Source of the DNA: Gammaproteobacteria bacterium
Lineage (GTDB): Bacteria > Pseudomonadota > Gammaproteobacteria > Pseudomonadales > Azotimanducaceae
Assembly (NCBI GenBank): GCA_026708185.1
Contig: JAPOVK010000034.1
Location: forward strand, 62,001-126,000
Reading direction: 5' to 3'
DNA length: 64,000 nucleotides
This document shows, piece by piece, positions 16,285 through 24,803 of this stretch. Position 1 is the first letter of the stretch. Every line of letters begins with the position of its first letter. Below the pieces are notes generated by a model. It had not been told where the DNA came from. It ran no database searches and saw nothing but the letters and a program-made list of their open reading frames with translations. The position numbers were made by a program, and so were the translations under genes.

Positions 16285-16970
16285 CGAAACTCCACGCTTA
16301 CCCGCCCGATCTCCGGCCCAAAGTCCCCTTCCCAGCGACACGCATCGGCCACGCGCTGGCGCGTATAGGAGCCGGTGATGACCCGGCTCCCCGCTTCCAG
16401 TGTGCGGCCAAAACGGCCGAGTTGGCGGGCCAGCGCAGCAATCGAAGCGAAGTGGTCGTCGATATGGCCGTCCGCCGCGACCGTCTCGACGACGACGCCG
16501 TTCAACGCAAGGGCGACGCTCAATGACGCAAAATCGAACGTCGAGAAGTCTAGGTCGGCGTCCTCGCCCGCGACGATTCCCCACTGATTGAGGTCGTCGC
16601 CCAGCCGGTCGACGACGCCGGCATCGCGTGGCAGACGCTGCTCGTTAATCTCGAAGCCCGGTGCAACGCTCGCGACCGCCGCACGGGCCTCGTCCGGACT
16701 CGCATCCCCCGTCAGCGCCACACCCATGCGGAAGCACAGCTCGTTCTCGACGCCCACGCGGATGCCCTCGTCGGTCCGGAAAGGCGCGATGGGAATCACG
16801 CCGCCACTTGGGAACACCCGATCGGCGAGGATGTACCCAAATGGCCGGAACCCCACGCCCATGCTGTCGCGCGCCGTGCCCGAGGTCAGGCCGATCTTCC
16901 ACCCCGCCACCGGGCGGTCGGCAAGGTTCGCAAGCTGTCGACGCAAGCCTTCGTCGCGCGGGTCGGACAT
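16281..16970 (-). CDS. 2-keto-4-pentenoate hydratase / fumarylacetoacetase-superfamily protein
   Basis: 229 residues. The segments GWKIGLTS near the N-terminus, GVENELCFRMG, APGFEINEQRL and the late RQLGRFGRTLEAGSRVITGSY match the MhpD-like hydratases, which add water to 2-hydroxypenta-2,4-dienoates formed after aromatic ring cleavage. The Glu-x-Glu metal-binding pattern of the family is seen in VENELCF. ATG 16970 shares one base with the preceding stop (TGATG), so the apparent 51-codon extension upstream is rejected. Middle gene of the trio; the function in a catabolic pathway is inferred from the neighbours. Confidence 0.8.
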   Translation of the reverse strand: MSDPRDEGLRRQLANLADRPVAGWKIGLTSGTARDSMGVGFRPFGYILADRVFPSGGVIPIAPFRTDEGIRVGVENELCFRMGVALTGDASPDEARAAVASVAPGFEINEQRLPRDAGVVDRLGDDLNQWGIVAGEDADLDFSTFDFASLSVALALNGVVVETVAADGHIDDHFASIAALARQLGRFGRTLEAGSRVITGSYTRQRVADACRWEGDFGPEIGRVSVEFR

Positions 16971-17833
16971 CAGGCGAATTCCTCGATCCGCGAGCGCCAG
17001 GCCAGCACGCCTTCCGGATTCCGGGCGGCCGCCACCATCCCCGGCGTGGAGTTCACCGGGACGAGTACGCGGCGCACGCCGAGCTTCTTGAGGGACGCCA
17101 AGTCGCTTAGGTTCTCCGGGCAACTCAGGGTGATTTCGAGGGATTCCGGATCGCGGCCCGCGGCCGTGGCTGCGTCACGCGCCATCGCGACGAGTTCGAC
17201 CGGGTTGCCGCGCGCCGGGAAGAAGCCATCGCCGAGCCGGCCCGCGCGCCGCGCCGCCGCGGGCGAGTGGCCGCCGACGTGGATCGGAACCGTGCCGTTC
17301 ACCGGCTGCGGCCGGCAGTAGGCGCCGTCGAAACGGATGAACTCGCCCGTGAACGACGGGCGCTCCTCCGCCCACAGCGCGCGCAAGACGGCCACGTACT
17401 CATCAGTGCGCCGAGCGCGGTCGGAGAACGAAGCGCCGATTGCCTCGAACTCCTCCTTCAGCCAGCCGACGCCGATCCCTAAGAGAACGCGTCCGCCGGA
17501 CATCACGTCGAGCGTGGCGACCTGCTTGGCGGTGATCACGGGGCTGTGCTGGGGCAGGATGAGAATCCCGGTGCCGAGCTTTATCGAGGTCGTTCGCGCG
17601 GCAACGTAGGTCATCCAGATGAGCGGGTCCGGCAGCGGGAAGTCGTAGACGCTGCCCGCCATGCGGCCGTCCGGGGAGTACGGGTATGCCGATGCATGGC
17701 CAGCGGGCACCACCGTGTGTTCCACGGTCCATGCGGACTCGAACCCGGCCTCTTCGGCAGCCTGCACCAGTTCCACCGCCTTGGCACCGTCGACGTAACG
17801 GCCCGTATTGCAATAGCGCAATCCGAAGTGCAC
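16970..17833 (-). CDS. Luciferase-like (LLM-class, F420-type) monooxygenase
   Basis: 287 residues. TIM-barrel bacterial-luciferase family, close to the TIGR03619 group: HFGLRYCNTGRY, AAEEAGFESAWTVEHTVVP, LGTGILILPQHSP, GGRVLLGIGVGWLKEEFEAIG and PIHVGGHSPAAARRAGRLGDGFFP. These bind FMN or F420 and oxidise organic substrates. GTG 17833 has an excellent ribosome-binding site (GGGAGG about 5 nt upstream), which decides this start over the open frame to 17860. First gene of the overlapping trio and divergent from the amidohydrolase; the 118-bp gap between them must hold both promoters. Confidence 0.88.
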   Translation of the reverse strand: MHFGLRYCNTGRYVDGAKAVELVQAAEEAGFESAWTVEHTVVPAGHASAYPYSPDGRMAGSVYDFPLPDPLIWMTYVAARTTSIKLGTGILILPQHSPVITAKQVATLDVMSGGRVLLGIGVGWLKEEFEAIGASFSDRARRTDEYVAVLRALWAEERPSFTGEFIRFDGAYCRPQPVNGTVPIHVGGHSPAAARRAGRLGDGFFPARGNPVELVAMARDAATAAGRDPESLEITLSCPENLSDLASLKKLGVRRVLVPVNSTPGMVAAARNPEGVLAWRSRIEEFA

Positions 17834-17951
17834 GGTTCCCTCCCTTAGGCGAACGCGCAAAGCCTAACCCACGCAGGACCGGCTTTGCGCGCTTTGAATC
17901 CAGCGGCGTTAGCGGTTAGCGTTAGGTAGGCGGTCGCCAGCGGGAGGGAGC

Positions 17952-19067
17952 ATGCGCAACGGTTTTCGTATTCTCGACACGGATTCGCACCAGATGGAGC
18001 CGCCGAACATCTGGGTTGACCATATCGACCCCGCGTTCGCCGACCGCGCGCCGCGGATCGGCGACATGGGCAATGGACGCGCGGGGATGTGCGTTGAGGG
18101 CGAGCCTATCACCAAGCAGGACGGCAGCTATCCCATGCACTCGAAGGAGTTCCACGAGGCGGCGGCGCGCGGGATGGAGAAGCACGAAAAGGCCCGCGCA
18201 AAAGGTTTCCGGCCCGAGGCGCGGCTGGCGGACATGGATTCCCACGGCGTCGATGCGCAAGTGCTCTACCCCACGGTCGGCGGGCAGATGCTCGGCAAGG
18301 AGTTCAAAGACCCGGAGTTGCTCGCCGCCGTATGCCGTGCGTACAACGACTGGAGCCTTGCGTACTGCAGCGCCGCTCCCCACCGGCTGCGGATGGCGGC
18401 GATGCTCCCCGTGCAGGCGCCCGATCTCGCCATCGAGGAAGCCAGGCGCACCGCCGGCAAGGGCGCCGCCGGCTTCTATGTCAGACCCAACCCCGTCTGC
18501 GGCCGCAATTTGCATCACGAAGCCAACGACCCGTTGTGGGCCGTCGTCGAGGATCTCGGCTTGCCCCTGTGCATCCACGACTCGGGCTCCCCCTATCTGC
18601 CCTCGTTCGGCGAACGCATGGAAACCCACACCTCCGGCCACATCATCGCGCACCCGTTCGAGGCCATGGTCGCGATGATGAGCCTGATCTGGTACGGCGT
18701 GATCGAACGCTTCCCCCGGATGCGCATCGTGCATGTCGAGGCCGACGCCGGCTGGCTCCCGTATTGGCTGCAACGCATGGAGCAACATTGGGACTTCTCC
18801 GGGAACGCCGAGCATCCGCTGCTGAAGAAGCGGCCGACGGAGTACTTCAAGTCCAACTTCCTGGTGGCGTGCCGGGGCGACGAGATGACCTTGCCGGCCG
18901 TGTGCGGCCTGGTGGGCGACGACTACGTGACGTTCAACACCGACTACCCGCATCCGGACGGGACATGGCCTGCCGGCATGGCCGACCTCGAGAAGCAGCC
19001 CTTGCCGGAGTCGAGCATCCGGAAGATCTTCTGGGACAACGGAGCGGGCGTATTCGGGGTCGCCTGA
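17952..19067 (+). CDS. Amidohydrolase (PF04909-type, decarboxylase-like)
   Basis: 371 residues. Metal-dependent TIM-barrel hydrolase of the amidohydrolase-2 group: DTDSHQMEP at the N-terminus holds the metal-binding DxH, DSHGVDAQVLYPTVGG follows, then CIHDSG, the long SGHIIAHPFEAMVAMMSLIWYGVIERFP helix, IVHVEADAGWLPYWLQRME, and a C-terminal FNTDYPHPDGTWP. Relatives decarboxylate or hydrolyse aromatic or cyclic acids. GGGAGGGA sits just before ATG 17952. Placed divergently to the luciferase-like operon, it probably belongs to the same degradative unit. Confidence 0.88.
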   Translation: MRNGFRILDTDSHQMEPPNIWVDHIDPAFADRAPRIGDMGNGRAGMCVEGEPITKQDGSYPMHSKEFHEAAARGMEKHEKARAKGFRPEARLADMDSHGVDAQVLYPTVGGQMLGKEFKDPELLAAVCRAYNDWSLAYCSAAPHRLRMAAMLPVQAPDLAIEEARRTAGKGAAGFYVRPNPVCGRNLHHEANDPLWAVVEDLGLPLCIHDSGSPYLPSFGERMETHTSGHIIAHPFEAMVAMMSLIWYGVIERFPRMRIVHVEADAGWLPYWLQRMEQHWDFSGNAEHPLLKKRPTEYFKSNFLVACRGDEMTLPAVCGLVGDDYVTFNTDYPHPDGTWPAGMADLEKQPLPESSIRKIFWDNGAGVFGVA

Positions 19068-19074
19068 AGGCGGG

Positions 19075-19383
19075 TCAATGCACGTTGCGCGGGTGGTAGC
19101 GGCGCCCGTCGTAGCTCTCGAAGTGCTCGCCGAGCAACGGATGCTCGACCTGGGTTCTGTCCTCGGATGCCTCGAGGTGACGTTCCGCGACATAGGTCGG
19201 ATGCTGCGAGCCATCGACGAGCACGTGGTACCACGGGCGGTCCTTCGGCGGTCTCGACCGCGCGACTTCCTCGTACCAGGCATCCGAAAGCGAGAACTCG
19301 GGGTCGACGCCGTAGATCACGCCGCGATAGCCGAAACGCAGGTGCCGGATGATCTCGCCGACAGAGAACTTGACGCCTGCCAC
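19075..19383 (-). CDS. hspQ: Heat-shock protein HspQ / hemimethylated-DNA-binding YccV-like
   Basis: 102 residues. The sequence FSVGEIIRHLRFGYRGVIYGVDPEFSL, then WYHVLVDGSQHPTYVAERHLEAS is characteristic of the HspQ/YccV family (PF08755). In enterobacteria HspQ is a heat-inducible factor that binds hemimethylated oriC DNA and acts as a specificity enhancer of Lon. GTG 19383 gives the usual length; a longer frame upstream would overlap riboflavin synthase. It lies 5 nt after the riboflavin synthase stop, so both are probably on one transcript. Confidence 0.9.
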   Translation of the reverse strand: MAGVKFSVGEIIRHLRFGYRGVIYGVDPEFSLSDAWYEEVARSRPPKDRPWYHVLVDGSQHPTYVAERHLEASEDRTQVEHPLLGEHFESYDGRRYHPRNVH

Positions 19384-19388
19384 CGTGC

Positions 19389-20021
19389 CTATAGCCCTTT
19401 CTGCGCTTCGCGAAGCAGTTCCGGCAGCATCGCTCGGACGGTGTCGACCACAGCCTGCGTCTGCGCATCCACTTCGAGGTTCAACCGATCGCCGCACACG
19501 ACGGTGCCGAAGGTGGTGCGTGCCAGCGTCTCCGGGATCAGGCTAACGGTGATCGTCGAAGCGTCCCGGTCGAGATCCTGGATTGTCAGGCTGGCACCGT
19601 TGAGGGCCACGAAGCCCTTGGCCATCAGGTAAGGCATCCAACGCTCCGGGACGGCCACCGTCAGCAGCCGGTGGCCTTCGTCCGCGACCACCGCCGTGAC
19701 AGTCGTGGCCGCCGCCACATGCCCCGACAAGACATGACCCCCGACTTCGTCGCCCAACCGAAACGACCGCTCGACGTTGACGCGCGCGCCTACGCCGAGG
19801 TCGCTCAGGTTGGTCTGCTGCCAAGTCTCGTCGATGATGTCGAACCGTACCTGCCCGTCGGCGACCTGCACGGCGGTCAGACAGGTTCCGTTCACGGCGA
19901 CCGAGGCCCCGGGCTGCAAGCCGTGCGCGTATTCACCGAGATCCACGGTCAACGCCGAGGTGCCGGCCCCGCGGGTCATCGCGGTCACCGGGCAGGTACC
20001 TAGGACGATGCCGGTGTACAT
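19389..20021 (-). CDS. ribE: Riboflavin synthase, alpha subunit
   Basis: 210 residues with the two tandem lumazine-binding domains. Domain 1: MYTGIVLGTCPV, VAVNGTCLTAVQ, VNVERSFRLGDEVGGHVLSGHV. Domain 2: LMAKGFVALNGASLTI, VSLIPETLARTTFG, LNLEVDAQTQAVVDTV. The enzyme dismutates 6,7-dimethyl-8-ribityllumazine to riboflavin. It is close to the gammaproteobacterial housekeeping form and is not in a rib operon here; only hspQ follows. No FMN riboswitch is apparent in the 126 bp upstream. Confidence 0.95.
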   Translation of the reverse strand: MYTGIVLGTCPVTAMTRGAGTSALTVDLGEYAHGLQPGASVAVNGTCLTAVQVADGQVRFDIIDETWQQTNLSDLGVGARVNVERSFRLGDEVGGHVLSGHVAAATTVTAVVADEGHRLLTVAVPERWMPYLMAKGFVALNGASLTIQDLDRDASTITVSLIPETLARTTFGTVVCGDRLNLEVDAQTQAVVDTVRAMLPELLREAQKGL

Positions 20022-20056
20022 TTCTGGCCTAGGGTTGTTTGCCTACCGGCGATTCC

Positions 20057-20128
20057 GTCCGACCCCGAGTTTCCGTCGGACACGGCGAACGGTAGCGGCC
20101 CGGTCGCCCATGGCGGAGGCCGGGCCGC
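20057..20128 (-). terminator. Two GC hairpins after the TonB-energising operon
   Basis: Between the TPR gene stop (20148) and the riboflavin synthase start lie two inverted repeats: 20095-20103 with 20120-20128 (9 bp, GCGGCCCGG) and 20057-20063 with 20075-20081 (7 bp, GTCCGAC). Neither is followed by a T-run on the minus strand, so factor-independent termination is uncertain. Position at the end of a six-gene operon favours a role in termination or 3'-end protection. Confidence 0.4.
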
Positions 20129-20147
20129 GTTTCGCGCCGCTCAACCG

Positions 20148-21605
20148 TCACCGACGGTTGAGTTCGGCACGCCGTCTCTGCTCGCTGTCGATGTAGGTGA
20201 TCCACTGACCAGCGGTGCGTTCCTCCTGGCGCAGCCGCTCTTGGCGTGCCTCGCGCCGCAGGTCGACGAAGGTCCTGCGGGCAGCGGTCAACCGGTCGAG
20301 GTTGAATTGGCAGATGCCCTTGGTGATCTTGGTCGTGATCGCCTTCTTGAGTCCGCCCTTGTCGAGCGCGTTGTCGGCCGCGGTGACGCACTTCAGGAAC
20401 TCGTCCTTCTCGAGGTAGAGCGCGGAGAGCCGATCGTAGGTGACGCCGTCCTCCGCGAGGTCCGCGGCCTCTTCGAACACCGGGATGGCCTTGTCCACAT
20501 CCTGACCGATCTGGTAGGCCTGCCCCAAGGTCTGCAGGTTGGTCACGGTCGGCTCGATGATCTCGTCGTCGAATCCGCGTTGCAGGTACTTGGAGGCGCG
20601 GTTGGGAATCTCGTTCTGCAACAACAGGCCACCGTAGGTCCGCAAGTCCGTTTCCTGGTCCAGGTAGCCGCCGGCATGCGCGGCTTCCAGCGTCCAGAGC
20701 TGCTTATCGCCCTGGTCCGTCTCGCCGTACACGGACGCCAGGTTCACCCAGTAGACCCGTTTCGGGTAGTCCTTGACGAGGATCTCCAGGATCTCGATCA
20801 CCTTCGGCCAGTTCTCTTCCTCGAAATAGAGGAACTGCAGCATGGTCCACCAGCTTTCCTTGACCTTCATCCCGCGTTCCCTGGCGATCGAAACCACCAG
20901 CTCCAGCCGCGCGATGGCGTTCGCGAAGTCCTTCATCTGGTAGTAGATCTGCGCCATGTAGAAGTGCGCTTCGGGTCCCGGGTTTTCGCTTCTGACGAGC
21001 CATTGCTCCATCATGTCCAAGGCCTTGCGGTAGTACGGCAGAGCCCGGTCGCCCTCGTACTTCTGGCCTTCCTGGAAGTAGAGCTTCGAGAGTTGCTGAA
21101 GGGTCGTGTTCTCGACCACTTCGGTGATGTCCGGCACTTGGGCCAAGACCTGCTCGTAGTGGTAGATCGTCTTGTCGATGTCGTCGAGCTCGTAGTTCAC
21201 GTAGGCCAGCAGGTTGTGGATCTGGCCCCGTTCGTTGCCGTTGTAGCGGCGGCTGCGCTGCTCCATCCTCGTGAGGACGGCGAGCGCCTCGTTCCAGAGA
21301 ACCTTGGCCTCGGCGGCGGACACCGGGCGGCATGGCTCCGCCCCTTCGACGACAGGCGGCGGCCTGCCCTGGTCGTCGAGTTGGCACTGCGCCGCATCCA
21401 CCAGTTCCTGGGCGTCGGACAGTTGCCGGAACGTCGCTTCGGTGATGTTCGGAACGCGACGTTTTCTTTCGCGACCCGACGACTGGGCCAAGGCCTGGGT
21501 GTCGATGCCGAGGACGCTGGTCAGAGAACTCGGCGCAAACTCGAGCGCAAGGGCCAAGGCGAGCCCGAGCCCGCCGATCCGTGCGATTCGCATCGTGCTA
21601 TTCAC
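20148..21605 (-). CDS. TPR-repeat periplasmic protein of the TonB/ExbB system
   Basis: 485 residues with a signal peptide (about 1-41, LALALALEFAPSS then an Ala-rich cleavage site before QSSGRERKRR). The body is a string of tetratricopeptide repeats; visible units include NEALAVLTRMEQRSRRYNG, YYRKALDMMEQWL, AIPVFEEAADLAEDG and LSALYLEKDEFLKC. A homologous TPR protein usually ends the DUF3450-ExbB-ExbB-ExbD-TonB gene cluster in marine Gammaproteobacteria and is needed for haem or siderophore uptake in some Vibrio, a role I infer here. It starts 15 nt after the TonB stop. Confidence 0.8.
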   Translation of the reverse strand: MNSTMRIARIGGLGLALALALEFAPSSLTSVLGIDTQALAQSSGRERKRRVPNITEATFRQLSDAQELVDAAQCQLDDQGRPPPVVEGAEPCRPVSAAEAKVLWNEALAVLTRMEQRSRRYNGNERGQIHNLLAYVNYELDDIDKTIYHYEQVLAQVPDITEVVENTTLQQLSKLYFQEGQKYEGDRALPYYRKALDMMEQWLVRSENPGPEAHFYMAQIYYQMKDFANAIARLELVVSIARERGMKVKESWWTMLQFLYFEEENWPKVIEILEILVKDYPKRVYWVNLASVYGETDQGDKQLWTLEAAHAGGYLDQETDLRTYGGLLLQNEIPNRASKYLQRGFDDEIIEPTVTNLQTLGQAYQIGQDVDKAIPVFEEAADLAEDGVTYDRLSALYLEKDEFLKCVTAADNALDKGGLKKAITTKITKGICQFNLDRLTAARRTFVDLRREARQERLRQEERTAGQWITYIDSEQRRRAELNRR

Positions 21606-21620
21606 TTGTCGGCCCTCCGT

Positions 21621-22223
21621 CTAGCTGTCCTGCAACTCGAACTTGATGAGGTTGCGCACGCCCGCCACCTCGATCGGCTCGCCGTTCACCACCTTGGGCT
21701 TGTACTTGAACTTGAGCGCCGCGTTGATCGCCGCGCGGTCGAATATGCCAGGCGGTTTCGCCTCGATGACCACGGGGTCGCGCACGGCTCCGGTGCTCGT
21801 CACCGTGAACTCGAGCAGTACGTGCCCCTCGATGCCCCGGGTCTGCGCCCGGCGCGGGTAGATGGGCTGAACCTTGACGATCGGCAGGTATTCGCCGTCA
21901 GCCGAGAACCCGCCCGTACCCGACATGTCGATGTCGACGTCCACCTGCACCGCGCCGATATCCACACCCATCGTCACGTTCGAATCGAACGTGGGTTTCG
22001 GCATGTTCGGCGGCGGCTCGTCCGGCGGCGGCGGCGGCTCCGGCTTGCGCTTCTTGACCATGACTTCCTGGTCTTCCTGAACGCGGACGAACTCGATGAC
22101 CCGGCCCTTGACGCCGGAGTCGGTGGCCGCATCCGGGTTCGCAATCACGGACCGCATGAGCCACAAAAGGCCGAACGTGACCAGCCCGCCAAGGGCGATG
22201 CTGATGATGTATCGCTGTACCAT
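21621..22223 (-). CDS. tonB: TonB-type energy transducer (TonB2-like)
   Basis: 200 residues. An N-terminal signal-anchor helix (about 5-27, YIISIALGGLVTFGLLWLM), a short Pro-rich stretch (PEPPPPPDEPPPNMP) and a C-terminal TonB domain (PIYPRRAQTRGIEGHVLLEF, FDRAAINAALKFKYKP). It transmits the proton-motive force captured by ExbB/ExbD to outer-membrane receptors. The short form without a long Pro/Lys spacer resembles TonB2 of Vibrio. ATG 22223 gives the normal anchor; the open frame upstream is non-homologous. Three TonB-dependent receptors in the window are candidate clients. Confidence 0.92.
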   Translation of the reverse strand: MVQRYIISIALGGLVTFGLLWLMRSVIANPDAATDSGVKGRVIEFVRVQEDQEVMVKKRKPEPPPPPDEPPPNMPKPTFDSNVTMGVDIGAVQVDVDIDMSGTGGFSADGEYLPIVKVQPIYPRRAQTRGIEGHVLLEFTVTSTGAVRDPVVIEAKPPGIFDRAAINAALKFKYKPKVVNGEPIEVAGVRNLIKFELQDS

Positions 22224-22263
22224 AGCTAATCCCTCCACGCGCGTCGCCGGCAAGGCGACACGC

Positions 22264-22677
22264 CTAGTCGTCCATGGTGGACAACGCAACCTCGGTCAGT
22301 CCTGCACTCCGGGTTGCATCCAATACGGCCTTAACCTTGTCGTACTTGGCATCCTGATCCGCCTGGATCACGAGGCCCCCTTTGGGGTTTTCCGCATGCA
22401 GGCGTTCGATCATCGCACTGACTGCCACGGGCTCCACCTTTTTCTTGTCAATCCAGATTTCGCCAGCGGCGTTGATCGCCACCAGCACGCTTACCGTCGG
22501 CTTCTTGACCTTGGTCTCCGCCTCCGGCTTGATGATGTCGGTGCCGGGTTGCTTGATGAACGTCGCCGTCACGATGAAGAAGATCAACATGATGAACACG
22601 ACGTCCAGCATCGGCGTGAGGTTGATGTCGGAGTCTTCGTCCCGGCTGCCGAACCGTCCGCCCGTATTGATTGCCAT
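22264..22677 (-). CDS. exbD: ExbD/TolR biopolymer-transport protein
   Basis: 137 residues. One transmembrane helix near the N-terminus with the proton-conducting Asp in INLTPMLDVVFIMLIFFIVTA, followed by a periplasmic domain (TVSVLVAINAAGEIWIDKK, GGLVIQADQDAKYDKVKAVLDA). It forms the proton channel with ExbB. Fourth gene of the operon, 40 nt before tonB. Confidence 0.95.
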   Translation of the reverse strand: MAINTGGRFGSRDEDSDINLTPMLDVVFIMLIFFIVTATFIKQPGTDIIKPEAETKVKKPTVSVLVAINAAGEIWIDKKKVEPVAVSAMIERLHAENPKGGLVIQADQDAKYDKVKAVLDATRSAGLTEVALSTMDD

Positions 22678-22754
22678 TCGTTTCGCTCCTCTCTACCCCC
22701 GGTGCTTGCCGCCCGATGCCTACCGGCCGATGCTCACCTACGCAGGCCTAAGCA

Positions 22755-23273
22755 TCAGTGGTCCATCGTCAAGTGGTCCTGCAGAAGCTCCGTCTCGTAG
22801 AGGATCTTCCGCCGCACCATCGTGGTTCCGAAAATGCCGGAAAGCGAGGCGATCATGCCGCACATGGTCGGAATGGTCGCCTGTGACACGCCGGCCGCCA
22901 TGGACCGCGCATTGCCGCCCTGCGTCGCCATGGCGTCGAAGACCGCGATCATCCCCGTCACGGTGCCGAGCAGGCCAAGCAATGGGCACAACGCGACGCA
23001 CGTCAGGATGATGGGAAAGCTCCCGTTGATGCGCTCGCGCGCCTGCGAGATCAGCGCGTCCCGGACCGCGTGCGCCGACCAGGATTTCCGCTCGGCCCGC
23101 GACTCCCACACCTCCGTCACGTCGCGGACGACGCGCTTGTGCTCGGCCTGGAAGTACCAAAGCCGTTCCACCAGGAGCGTCCACATCAGGAACGTCGTAA
23201 TGGCGATCAGGTAGAGCACGTTGCCGCCCTGCGCGAAGAACCCGGAAAGTGCGATGTAGATGTCGTAGAACAC
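22755..23273 (-). CDS. exbB: ExbB/TolQ/MotA-type proton channel protein
   Basis: 172 residues, the short ExbB form. Helices are seen at about 8-30 (FFAQGGNVLYLIAITTFLMWTLL), 90-115 (TCVALCPLLGLLGTVTGMIAVF) and 130-155. The LCPLLGLLGTVTGMI block is the conserved pore signature. With ExbD it converts the proton gradient into movement of TonB. It lies 61 nt after the long ExbB-like protein. Confidence 0.93.
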   Translation of the reverse strand: MFYDIYIALSGFFAQGGNVLYLIAITTFLMWTLLVERLWYFQAEHKRVVRDVTEVWESRAERKSWSAHAVRDALISQARERINGSFPIILTCVALCPLLGLLGTVTGMIAVFDAMATQGGNARSMAAGVSQATIPTMCGMIASLSGIFGTTMVRRKILYETELLQDHLTMDH

Positions 23274-23334
23274 GTCCTCGTCTCCCCTTGTCCGGCCAAG
23301 GCGGACGCGCTAGCCCGCCTTGGCCGACCGACCG

Positions 23335-24801
23335 CTAGTCGAGCGGCCTGCCGGACTCTTCTGCATGCATCGCGACAATGCCCTCGGACTGCTCCTCGAG
23401 CACGTGGATGATCGACCGGCTACGCTGGTTCACGATCGCGTGCAAGAGCGTCGTCGGAATGGCCACGCACAGGCCGAGCACCGTGGTCATCAATGCCGTC
23501 GAAATACCGCTCGCCATGGTTCTAGGGTCGCCCGCACCGAACAGAGTGATCGACTGGAAGGTCTCGATCATGCCGATCACCGTACCGAGGAGGCCCATCA
23601 GCGGGGCGACGATGGAGATCACCTGGATGATGGTGATGCTCCGCGTCAGCGCGGGCATCTCGGTCAGGATGGCCTCGCCGAGTTTCAGGGACAGCGTCTC
23701 CGTGTCGACCTCTTTGTTGTCTTCGTAGACCTTGACCACGCGGCCAAGCGGATTGTCCTCGCTCGGCACGCCCGGGTTGTTGCGCTGGCGAGTGACCTTG
23801 GCGCCGACGATCGTGAGGGAGATGAGCCGCTCGATGGCCATCAGGACACCGATGATGCCGACCAGGATGATGATGGACCCCGGGTAGTCGCCTTGGCCGT
23901 CGCAGAACGGCAGGTAGCATTGGCCCTTGGTGAATCCGCCGAAGGGCGTGCCGACCATCTCGCCGAGCGTCGCCTTCTGGATCAGCAGCGAAATCAGGGA
24001 GCCGCGCGTGGGATCCACGGCGAAGGACACCAGTTCGCCATCCGGCGCCTCGAAAAGGTTCTCGGCTGTCGCGGCATATTGGGCCTCCGGCTGCCGCCCG
24101 AGCTCGACCAGCGATGACAGGTTGATGTCGTAGTTGATGTAGCCGTCAGCGCCGACTATGGCGAACGAGCCGACCCGGACTAGGTCGGTTTCCACCTGGC
24201 GACCGTCGAGCATGTTGACGGTACCGGTGAACCGCGTCACGCGGCCGGATTCGGTCATCTCCTGCTGCAGCAGGAACCACAACTGCTCCATTTCGTCGAT
24301 GGTCGCGAGTTGGGTCGCCTTGCCCATCTTGGCCGCGAACTCGTTCAACCAATCGCCCCGATTCGGCATCTGCGCGCTGACCAGCGAGTCCTGGAACTTG
24401 GCCCGCGTGTCGCCGGACACCTGCTGAAGGACGCCGAACAGTTCACGCAGGCTGCCGAGACGCTTGTCGTACTGCTCCTGCATCTGGCCGATGCGAATCT
24501 CGTTTTCCTCGAACGTCGTCTCCAGTCGCTCGCTCCGGCGCTCCTGGGCACGCTTCTCGGCCCGTGCATCCGCCAGCATCCTCGCCTGCTGGTCCTTGCG
24601 CGCCTGGAACTCGGCCTCGCGACGCAGGTGTTCCTGGCTCTCGACCACGCGGCGCTCTTCGACGTTCTGCAACAACTCGTCGAGGGTGTTGACCTCAACG
24701 ACCTCGAGATCGTCGACGCCGCCTTCTTCCTGGGCATGGAGCGCAACGGATGCGGCGACCGCAACGAACGCGGCCAAGCAGGTCTTCATCGTTGTGTTCA
24801 T
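23335..24801 (-). CDS. Long ExbB-like protein with periplasmic extension (TtpC-like)
   Basis: 488 residues. A signal peptide (1-22, CLAAFVAVAASVALHA) precedes a long coiled-coil rich in Arg, Glu and Gln (about 45-130), a globular part (130-280) and a C-terminal ExbB/MotA domain (about 285-480) with GSIIILVGIIGVLMAIERL and the pore signature ISIVAPLMGLLGTVIGMIETF. This architecture is that of TtpC, the extra component of TonB2 systems in Vibrio and relatives. ATG 24801 lies 2 nt after the DUF3450 stop. A pair of cysteines in GQCYLPFCDG before the first membrane helix may form a disulfide. Confidence 0.88.
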   Translation of the reverse strand: MNTTMKTCLAAFVAVAASVALHAQEEGGVDDLEVVEVNTLDELLQNVEERRVVESQEHLRREAEFQARKDQQARMLADARAEKRAQERRSERLETTFEENEIRIGQMQEQYDKRLGSLRELFGVLQQVSGDTRAKFQDSLVSAQMPNRGDWLNEFAAKMGKATQLATIDEMEQLWFLLQQEMTESGRVTRFTGTVNMLDGRQVETDLVRVGSFAIVGADGYINYDINLSSLVELGRQPEAQYAATAENLFEAPDGELVSFAVDPTRGSLISLLIQKATLGEMVGTPFGGFTKGQCYLPFCDGQGDYPGSIIILVGIIGVLMAIERLISLTIVGAKVTRQRNNPGVPSEDNPLGRVVKVYEDNKEVDTETLSLKLGEAILTEMPALTRSITIIQVISIVAPLMGLLGTVIGMIETFQSITLFGAGDPRTMASGISTALMTTVLGLCVAIPTTLLHAIVNQRSRSIIHVLEEQSEGIVAMHAEESGRPLD

Positions 24802-24803
24802 GC

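Noticed and set aside
16284-16584. N-terminal extension of the D-2-hydroxyacid dehydrogenase open frame
   Set aside because: The extension lies opposite no homologous sequence and inside the hydratase gene; the ATGA junction gives the natural start at 16284.
20241-22229. 662-codon plus-strand open frame opposite the TPR and TonB genes
   Set aside because: Same reason: shadow of the minus-strand operon, with unnatural Leu/Val/Arg/His content and no homology features.
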